Below, piece after piece: positions 46,248-51,177 of a stretch of DNA of 51,177 nt (position 1 is its first letter; the number at the start of each line of letters is the position of its first letter). Under the pieces are notes generated by a model, which saw only the letters and a list, made by a program, of their open reading frames with translations, ran no database searches and was not told the origin of the DNA. The stretch is from a virus: positions 1 through 51,177 of the IMG/VR virus record IMGVR_UViG_3300045282_000148; one strand, given 5' to 3'. Position numbers and translations under genes: made by a program.

Positions 46248-46862
46248 TTACTTGCGTTTCATTTGGCGAGGCGGCTGTGTCAATGCTCTTTCGACCGACC
46301 ATCCCAATTTAAATAGCCGATCCCAAATCCCCTGATATGACATCCCGCAGATTTTTGCCCATCCGTAGAGATCATGAACTTCGCCGCGAAATTCGATTTT
46401 GGATTCATACTTCCCCGTAGGGACCGTCAGTGCTCTTTCAATTGACCAGCCGTAATCGCACAACCGTGTACTGAGCGTTTTTTGAGAAATGCCGAGTATT
46501 TCAGACCACTTAGCAAGACAATGAATCTGTCCCTGAAATTCGATCATCCGATTGCTGCGGCGATTCCGGCCTTGCTGCTTGCGCGTAGCCCAAATGCAAT
46601 TTTGCGGCTCATATCCTCGGTCATTGTCTTTGCGCTCCAGAGTCATTTGGGGCGGCGGCTGGCCCATATCGGCAAGGAAGTTTGGAAACGACATCCAACG
46701 CTCGCAGACCGTAATTCCGCGTCCACCATACGATTTCCATTGATGGGAATCTGGATTCGTACAGCGTTGGAGCATGGCGCACCAGATAACGTGGATTCGC
46801 GTTTTGGTCAATCCGTGGTAGTGCCGACGATAGGGTCGTATGGTACGATCAATCTTAGACAT
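46248..46862 (-). CDS. HNH endonuclease 2
   Basis: The 204-aa protein has the same core as HNH1: YGGRGITVCERW, FLADMGQPPPQMTLERKDND, and GYEPQNCIWATRKQQGRN. Two C-terminal repeats (EILGISQKTLSTRL; KICGMSYQGIWDRL) look like NUMOD-type DNA-binding modules. ATG 46862 is preferred since GGAGG sits 5 bases before it, whereas the ATG at 46874 has the SD inside the coding region. It is a homing-type nuclease on the minus strand. Confidence 0.9.
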   Translation of the reverse strand: MSKIDRTIRPYRRHYHGLTKTRIHVIWCAMLQRCTNPDSHQWKSYGGRGITVCERWMSFPNFLADMGQPPPQMTLERKDNDRGYEPQNCIWATRKQQGRNRRSNRMIEFQGQIHCLAKWSEILGISQKTLSTRLCDYGWSIERALTVPTGKYESKIEFRGEVHDLYGWAKICGMSYQGIWDRLFKLGWSVERALTQPPRQMKRK

Positions 46863-46892
46863 CGTGACCTCCATTCAGGTTTCGATCGTTTA

Positions 46893-46931
46893 GAGCAGCC
46901 CGGCGCCTACCGGGCTGCTCGCATTATAGCA
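46893..46931 (-). promoter_or_regulatory. HNH2 extended -10 promoter and hairpin leader
   Basis: On the minus strand, TGCTATAAT (46931-46923) precedes an 11-bp hairpin (46893-46920; GAGCAGCCCGG with CCGGGCTGCTC). The GAGCAGCC/GGCTGCTC stem and its spacing to the -10 box match the HNH1 leader. Confidence 0.75.
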
Positions 46932-46940
46932 GAATTTTAG

Positions 46941-47321
46941 ATGCTTACCGCAGACATCACCCAGGACTATAAGGTTTTCGATTTCCTCCAGCCGGTAACG
47001 TATTATGTCCGCACGGCCGATTCTGTTTGGGATGGCGGGCATACGGTTGCCAACTGTTGGTTCCAAGACACGATCCGCAGCGCCTTGACTGACGGCTGCG
47101 ATCTGAAAAAGAAATACGGCGCCCTGACGATCTGGATGAAAGAATGGTTCGACGATACATTGGTTCCGAAGCGTGGAGATAAGTTTGTAATCGCGGAAGT
47201 CCAAGCATTTTCCGGCGGCTCAACAACGACCTCGAACACGTATATCGTCGAGAACGTAGATGTGGATGCGTTCCGCTCGCAGGCGATGCGGTTGACGGCT
47301 TTTAGAATCGGGGGATCGTGA
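46941..47321 (+). CDS. Putative head-tail connector
   Basis: The 126-aa protein's N-terminus reads DITQDYKVFDFLQPVTYYV, followed by beta-rich segments (YIVENVDVDAFRSQAMRL). It resembles head-closure or tail-adaptor proteins in size and place, but the family is not certain. Confidence 0.55.
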   Translation: MLTADITQDYKVFDFLQPVTYYVRTADSVWDGGHTVANCWFQDTIRSALTDGCDLKKKYGALTIWMKEWFDDTLVPKRGDKFVIAEVQAFSGGSTTTSNTYIVENVDVDAFRSQAMRLTAFRIGGS

Positions 47322-47322
47322 A

Positions 47323-47586
47323 ATGGTGATCTGGACCAACGAAGACGAAACTACGATTGAATGGACCGACGAGCAAGTCAACGCTTGTCCGTCACTCGCG
47401 GGCGGAAAAGCCATTCGCGTTGCTGCTCAGCTTGCTGGTCATGCCGTATACCTTGCAACTGGCGCAGTCGGTCGCTTGGACTTCGATCATCCGACCGCTT
47501 ATTCCGCTGACGCGAGGGTTCGCGAGATAACCAAGAATCACGGCTCATTTGGAGCGACATTGACGGCAATCATTGAGTTTGAGTAA
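47323..47586 (+). CDS. Putative tail-completion or adaptor protein
   Basis: The 87-aa protein has an N-terminal acidic part (WTNEDETTIEWTDEQ) and a C-terminal beta region (GSFGATLTAIIEFE). Its position between connector and tail-terminator genes suggests an adaptor role. Confidence 0.5.
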   Translation: MVIWTNEDETTIEWTDEQVNACPSLAGGKAIRVAAQLAGHAVYLATGAVGRLDFDHPTAYSADARVREITKNHGSFGATLTAIIEFE

Positions 47587-47588
47587 CC

Positions 47589-48014
47589 ATGCCCAGTACC
47601 GCAGACCCCATACTGGCTTCGCTTGCCTCAACTTTTACAGGGCTGGGCTATACCGTTAAAACGGCCACCGAGCCGAAGGTGATGGAATGGGACGCGGCAT
47701 TGCCGCTGACTAGGATATGCCCAGTTACGAGACCCACGATCGAATGGCATGCTTTCCAGCATCGAAATGTTCTCCAACGCTATCAGGTCGTTTATGTCCA
47801 AGCCAATAATTTAGACCCGACTGTCGACGTAAATGCGAATCAATTCAAGCTGGATTTGATTAACAATTTTCAGGGACCAAATACAGCACTGGCGGCGGTT
47901 GCGGGGGTATGGAATTCAATCGTGAGCGATGACGTGGATTACGACAGGTCGCTATTACCTCAAGGCTACAACTATACAACGGCTATTGTCGAGGTCTCAT
48001 GGATTGAGTCGTGA
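47589..48014 (+). CDS. Putative tail terminator protein
   Basis: The 141-aa protein has a helical N-terminus (ILASLASTFTGLGYTVKT), then a beta region and YTTAIVEVSWIES at the end. Size, order and pattern match tail-terminator (gpU-like) proteins. It overlaps by 32 bases the convergent HNH3 gene. Confidence 0.6.
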   Translation: MPSTADPILASLASTFTGLGYTVKTATEPKVMEWDAALPLTRICPVTRPTIEWHAFQHRNVLQRYQVVYVQANNLDPTVDVNANQFKLDLINNFQGPNTALAAVAGVWNSIVSDDVDYDRSLLPQGYNYTTAIVEVSWIES

Positions 48015-48417
48015 GAATCCGCTCTATCGACCATCCATAATTCAACCGCGAGCGAATTATGCTATGATGGATGCCTGTGATTTTCGACCATTCAGAAACG
48101 GTTCGACGTATTCCTTGATATTCAAGCACCCGATTATGTCTCGTGTTGTTCATTTGCTCGGTTTTTGTGCGCCAATAGCAATTGTCGGGACTATAGCCGC
48201 GGTCATTATTTATCCGGTCCAACTCTAATCCCTTTGGACGTTTACCCATATCCTCCAAAAAATTCTCGAATTTGAGCCATCGTTTACAGACAGTAATTCC
48301 GCGACCGCCGTAATCATAGAAACGAGGATGTCGAGGTCTCAGACAGCGTCCAATCATGCTGTTCCAACAATCGTATTCTGGCGTTTTGCTCAAACCATGT
48401 GTTGTATTTCCGTTCAT
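47983..48417 (-). CDS. HNH endonuclease 3
   Basis: The 144-aa product is the shortest of the three relatives: THGLSKTPEYDCWNSMIGR, YGGRGITVCKRW, MGKRPKGLELDRINNDRGY and NCYWRTKTEQMNNTRHNR. It has one C-terminal NUMOD-like helix. SD GGAGG stands 6 bases before the ATG. It is inserted leftward between tail-terminator and decoration-like genes. Confidence 0.9.
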   Translation of the reverse strand: MNGNTTHGLSKTPEYDCWNSMIGRCLRPRHPRFYDYGGRGITVCKRWLKFENFLEDMGKRPKGLELDRINNDRGYSPDNCYWRTKTEQMNNTRHNRVLEYQGIRRTVSEWSKITGIHHSIIRSRLNYGWSIERILTTQSMRPRQ

Positions 48418-48436
48418 AGATAACCTCCATAAACCA

Positions 48437-48465
48437 AATAGAATTTCTTAATCAAGATTTGTCAA
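48437..48465 (-). promoter_or_regulatory. HNH3 promoter
   Basis: On the minus strand there is TTGACA (48465-48460), a 17-bp spacer and TCTATT (48442-48437). It has no hairpin leader, unlike HNH1 and HNH2. Confidence 0.6.
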
Positions 48466-48475
48466 CAGGTGAATC

Positions 48476-48886
48476 ATGGCCGACGTTACTGTAACCGCCG
48501 CCAATGTCAAGAAATTAAGCGGTACTTCGCAAACCAATATCACCGGGGCCGCATTCACCGCTGGCCAGACGCTGTACATTGACGCTAATCAACTGGCTCA
48601 ACTAGCGGATGGTGATCTATCCGCCACGACGGCCCTGGCAGTAGGCATGGCTCTTTGCAATGCCGCCCTAGGTCAACCGGTCACTTGGGCTGGCGCCGGG
48701 TCCGTTGTCACGGTCGGCGGAACTGTGGCCGCTGGCGTGCTCTATATCCAATCCGCCAATGCGGGCGGTTTCACTGCGGACGCTCCAGCCACTGGCGTAA
48801 AAACACTCTTGGTGGGCATCGGTAATAATGCCACCGACGTTACTCTGCTATTCGTCACCTCTAGCAATCAGGCGGCCCACGCATGA
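48476..48886 (+). CDS. Putative virion decoration/fibre protein
   Basis: The 136-aa Ala/Thr/Val-rich beta protein (ITGAAFTAGQTLYIDANQ; GTVAAGVLYIQSANAGGF) resembles small head-fibre/decoration proteins. It starts right after HNH3's promoter region and overlaps the tail-tube start by 4 bases. Confidence 0.5.
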   Translation: MADVTVTAANVKKLSGTSQTNITGAAFTAGQTLYIDANQLAQLADGDLSATTALAVGMALCNAALGQPVTWAGAGSVVTVGGTVAAGVLYIQSANAGGFTADAPATGVKTLLVGIGNNATDVTLLFVTSSNQAAHA

Positions 48887-49311
48887 GCGCCACATATCAA
48901 CCGCAAGCCGGTTACGTCGCCAAAATCGTTTTCAATGGCGTTCAACTCAATCTGTTTGAATACGACTATGAAGACGACATGGACGTACAGAACGCGCCAG
49001 CGTTCAATCAGGTCTCAGCAGCCCGCGGACCGTTGTCCACAGTGGGTTACATGAGCCATACGCCTGGCTTGATTACGGGTTGGTGCTCGGGAACAGGGGT
49101 CTTTGACCAATTGACGCAATCGGTCAATGGGATCAAAGTCGGCTTCGTCGGCACGATGGCGCTCTATATCAATAACAGCGTCATCAGCAGTTCGGCCAAT
49201 GCAATCTGCAAGCGGTGGCACGTCAAATCGTCTGCTCCGGGGCAAACGATCGTTTCCGGATTCTGGATTTACGACGAGGTGTTTACGGACTTTGCGAACA
49301 CCAGCGCATAG
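48883..49311 (+). CDS. Tail tube protein
   Basis: The 142-aa beta-rich protein (GYVAKIVFNGVQLNLFEYDY; ITGWCSGTGVFDQLTQ; CKRWHVKSSAPGQTIVSGF) fits the size and position of a siphovirus major tail tube protein, just before the chaperone pair. Confidence 0.65.
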   Translation: MSATYQPQAGYVAKIVFNGVQLNLFEYDYEDDMDVQNAPAFNQVSAARGPLSTVGYMSHTPGLITGWCSGTGVFDQLTQSVNGIKVGFVGTMALYINNSVISSSANAICKRWHVKSSAPGQTIVSGFWIYDEVFTDFANTSA

Positions 49312-49323
49312 GAGACCGTTCCT

Positions 49324-49767
49324 ATGTCCGGCCCGTTCGCCGCTTACCCCGGATATTCCGCCAAATTGCAATTGGGTCCGATTCGTAGCGGACCAGGCAG
49401 CTTGATTGCAATTCCAGCAACCGACTGGTTCTTTCCAGAGCGGATTAACGTACGAACAATCTATTCGTCCGCTGGCGGTCAATTCTCCGATTCGCTCACC
49501 GGACAGTTCTTGCCTTCCGATTTAGTCGTGACCGGCTTCATGAGGTCAGATTACAATCCGTTTGTCAATCTTCCTATCGGCGTAGGCCGCCAGATCGGCG
49601 CTGCATTAACGCCCAATTCCAGTACGTCCGACCCCGCTGCACTCGTGCCAGCCCTCGTAACGCTTTTAGACGTTCGCGCAGCCGCCAATGGCGCTGTAGT
49701 ATACGTAATAGGACTGCGAGCGCTCTGGCGTTGGCAATCATTCACCGGAAGGATCGCAGGATACTAA
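49324..49767 (+). CDS. Putative second tail tube/tail protein
   Basis: The 147-aa protein reads YPGYSAKLQLGPIRSGPG, then FSDSLTGQFLPSDLVVTGF and IGLRALWRWQSFTG. No named family. It is placed between the tube and the chaperones, so possibly a minor tail protein. Confidence 0.5.
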   Translation: MSGPFAAYPGYSAKLQLGPIRSGPGSLIAIPATDWFFPERINVRTIYSSAGGQFSDSLTGQFLPSDLVVTGFMRSDYNPFVNLPIGVGRQIGAALTPNSSTSDPAALVPALVTLLDVRAAANGAVVYVIGLRALWRWQSFTGRIAGY

Positions 49768-49769
49768 CC

Positions 49770-50189
49770 ATGCTTTCGGAACCGATCCAAGTCGATCTCG
49801 GCGGACAAGCTTACAAGTGCTGTTATTTGACCCAAAAAATCCAGGGGGATTGGGAGCGGTGGGTCGAACGGCATGAATTGGGCCTGCTCCGCGAAAGCCA
49901 GGCGGAATTGACGATCGACGAATTCGACCGCGCCCTTTCAACGCACCGTTTCAAGTCTAAGAATCACGGCTACGAACTCGGCACGTCAGAGAATGAGCGC
50001 TGGATGCGGACCAAGGAGGGTTTCAAGTATCTGATGTGGCAATGTTTCACTCAGGCGGGAAGCGCAGTGCTCGAAGATGAAATGGCCGCGTTGATCGACG
50101 GGCACCCTGCCGAGTTTAAGGAACTGTGGGGGCAACTTGTCGAAGAATACTTGGACTCAATCGGAAAAAAAGAAATCCCTGGCTCTTGA
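49770..50189 (+). CDS. Tail assembly chaperone (unshifted product)
   Basis: The 139-aa product's core is WERWVERHELGLLRESQAEL, then FDRALSTHRFKSKNHGYELG. It occupies the gpG-like slot between tail proteins and the tape-measure position. Translation ends at 50189 unless ribosomes slip at 50165-50171. It chaperones the tape measure during tail assembly. Confidence 0.75.
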   Translation: MLSEPIQVDLGGQAYKCCYLTQKIQGDWERWVERHELGLLRESQAELTIDEFDRALSTHRFKSKNHGYELGTSENERWMRTKEGFKYLMWQCFTQAGSAVLEDEMAALIDGHPAEFKELWGQLVEEYLDSIGKKEIPGS

Positions 50190-50350
50190 TCCCGTTCCTC
50201 AGTGTCGCGGAGATCCAGGGATTGACCAACAGCGAGATTGAGGAATTGTGCCGAATCCATATCGACAAGGACAGTAACTACGTGAGCAATCATGATCTGA
50301 GACGGTTGCTCGTCAACTCGATCCAGCACGCTTTTACGATGCCTAGATAA
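49770..50350 (+). CDS. Tail assembly chaperone, -1 frameshift product
   Basis: Slipping back one base on A AAA AAA (50165-50171), right before G, joins 134 codons to the -1 frame, which reads RNPWLLIPFLSVAEIQGL and ends HAFTMPR at 50350; about 193 aa in all. The downstream frame has no good start of its own. The site and order match lambda gpG/gpGT-type frameshift pairs. The next gene's ATG overlaps the fusion stop (TAATG). Confidence 0.8.
50165..50171 (+). promoter_or_regulatory. Programmed -1 frameshift slippery heptamer
   Basis: Seven A residues occur in frame as A AAA AAA followed by G. This lets both tRNA-Lys slip by -1. It lies 18 nt before the zero-frame stop and inside the overlap of two reading frames. 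Confidence 0.85.
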
Positions 50351-51177
50351 TGCCCTCCGAAGATAAACTCACCGAACAGATTACCATTGCCGCAGAGGGC
50401 ATTAAGCAGCTCGTCGAGCAAGGGAAGAAGACGCTTTCGGCCACCGAGCACCTGGCGCGAGGCGTATCGCCAGCGGCCGCGACGGCATTCGCACAAGCCG
50501 CATCGTCTCCGGTGGCGAGAGAATTCGCCCAAGCCGGATTGCGAAACCCAGCCGTACCTCCGGCAGTCCATGAAGGAATCAGCCAGATTCAGGTGGCGAG
50601 TAAGCCACCGGCCGCGAAGGCGTTGCGGCCAGATCAATGGCCCCAAGGAATGCCCTCATTGCCGTCGCCGGCCGTCTCGCAGACCGTCCATCAGGAAGTA
50701 GCCCAAATTCAGGCCGCAAGTCAGCCCCAGGCCAAGCGGAGCTTTCCAGAATCGTTTGAGGCCATCCAAGCGCGGATGTTGCACGCTGTAAGCATTGGGG
50801 CCGACCCTATAGCAGCCGCTAGGACTGGCGGTGGAATGCCATTGAAGCCCAGCCAATGGCCCGCTGGGATGCCTGGCTTGCCCGTAGGCTCACCGGGGAA
50901 CCCGGCACCGCCGGGGATGCCGGGCTTGCCAACGCCTGCCGTACCGTCGCCACCGTCTCCTCAACAGGCCTCCGGTGGTGGAGAGGGCGGAGGATTTTTC
51001 TCAATGCCGAGTTTCCGAGGTGTCGCAGCCGCGGCCGGACTTGGGCTTGGAGCTATACAACTCATTAAAGGTCAATTGTTTCGCGAGTTTAATGCTGGTT
51101 CAGGGATGGCCCAATGGAACAAGGAAAACGCCAATGCTCTCGATTACCAGACAAGTCCGCTACGATTGCTCACACAA
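50350..51177 (+). CDS. Tape-measure-position tail protein (N-terminal part)
   Basis: The gene starts at 50350 overlapping the chaperone stop and runs off the right end; joined to 2-388 it makes about 362 aa. The N-terminus is helical (LTEQITIAAEGIKQLVEQG). The middle has Pro/Gly-rich collagen-like repeats (GMPGLPVGSPGNPAPPGMPG) and a hydrophobic stretch (GVAAAAGLGLGAIQLI). In lambda-like order this slot encodes the tape measure; 362 aa would imply a short tail, so either the tail is short or this is another tail protein. Confidence 0.6.
   Translation, partial: MPSEDKLTEQITIAAEGIKQLVEQGKKTLSATEHLARGVSPAAATAFAQAASSPVAREFAQAGLRNPAVPPAVHEGISQIQVASKPPAAKALRPDQWPQGMPSLPSPAVSQTVHQEVAQIQAASQPQAKRSFPESFEAIQARMLHAVSIGADPIAAARTGGGMPLKPSQWPAGMPGLPVGSPGNPAPPGMPGLPTPAVPSPPSPQQASGGGEGGGFFSMPSFRGVAAAAGLGLGAIQLIKGQLFREFNAGSGMAQWNKENANALDYQTSPLRLLTQ
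51051..51177. repeat. Right copy of exact 127-bp terminal repeat
   Basis: Identical to bases 1-127. See the left copy. It lies within the tape-measure-position gene, so the repeat is not a gene-delimited element. Confidence 0.95.

Overview
The window is a complete tailed-phage genome written as one linear contig. The first 127 bases are repeated exactly as the last 127, and one gene runs in frame across the junction, so the molecule closes to a circle (or circularly permuted form) of about 51,050 bp. It carries large terminase, portal, capsid protease/scaffold, major capsid, tail tube, a tail-chaperone pair with a -1 frameshift site, and tail fibres. The tube, the frameshifted chaperones and the lack of any sheath gene suggest a siphovirus-like, non-contractile tail. 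I see no integrase, DNA polymerase, primase or ordinary muralytic endolysin. Several proteins look planctomycetal: secreted proteins with CxxCH haem-c motifs and Pro-rich linkers, Cys-rich tail proteins and a CsrA-like protein. The host is therefore inferred, not shown, to be in the Planctomycetota.

Layout. (1) 50350 through the junction to 2959, plus strand: tape-measure-position protein and minor tail proteins. (2) 2937-3627: a small membrane gene and a stand-alone RNA polymerase alpha-CTD-like gene, divergent from one promoter region. (3) 11757 down to 3624, minus strand: fibres and spikes (beta-helix, LamG, carbohydrate-binding-like), then small and large terminase. (4) 11907-27000, plus strand: early and replication region with many ATGA-overlapping genes, including an HTH protein, Rad52/Mgm101-like annealase, coiled-coil partner, ParB-like protein, SF2 helicase, HNH-like protein, RusA resolvase and CsrA-like protein. 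A GIY-YIG gene is inserted on the minus strand. (5) 27143-34317: a sedolisin (S53) protease, spanin-like and tiny membrane proteins, then a secreted operon with two haem-c proteins, interrupted by a NUMOD4/HNH gene. (6) 34352-34922: terminator, a long non-coding block rich in long-range base pairing, and a cloverleaf-like element. (7) 34935-37758: small membrane and coiled-coil proteins. (8) 37835-50350: head and tail module, interrupted on the minus strand by a ParB-like gene and three related HNH genes.

The most unusual signals concern RNA and transcription. Five to six plus-strand promoters place the -10 box only 6-7 nt before an ATG, the geometry of leaderless mRNA. Three leaders (upstream of the genes at 3134-, 16825+ and 40847-) share one architecture: a promoter, an 11-12 bp hairpin at the RNA 5' end, and a hairpin loop complementary over 14-16 bp to a segment just downstream, followed by U residues and the gene. 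I propose this as an undescribed phage attenuator-like RNA family. The alpha-CTD-like and CsrA-like proteins are natural candidates for regulators acting on such elements, but nothing in the sequence proves a link.
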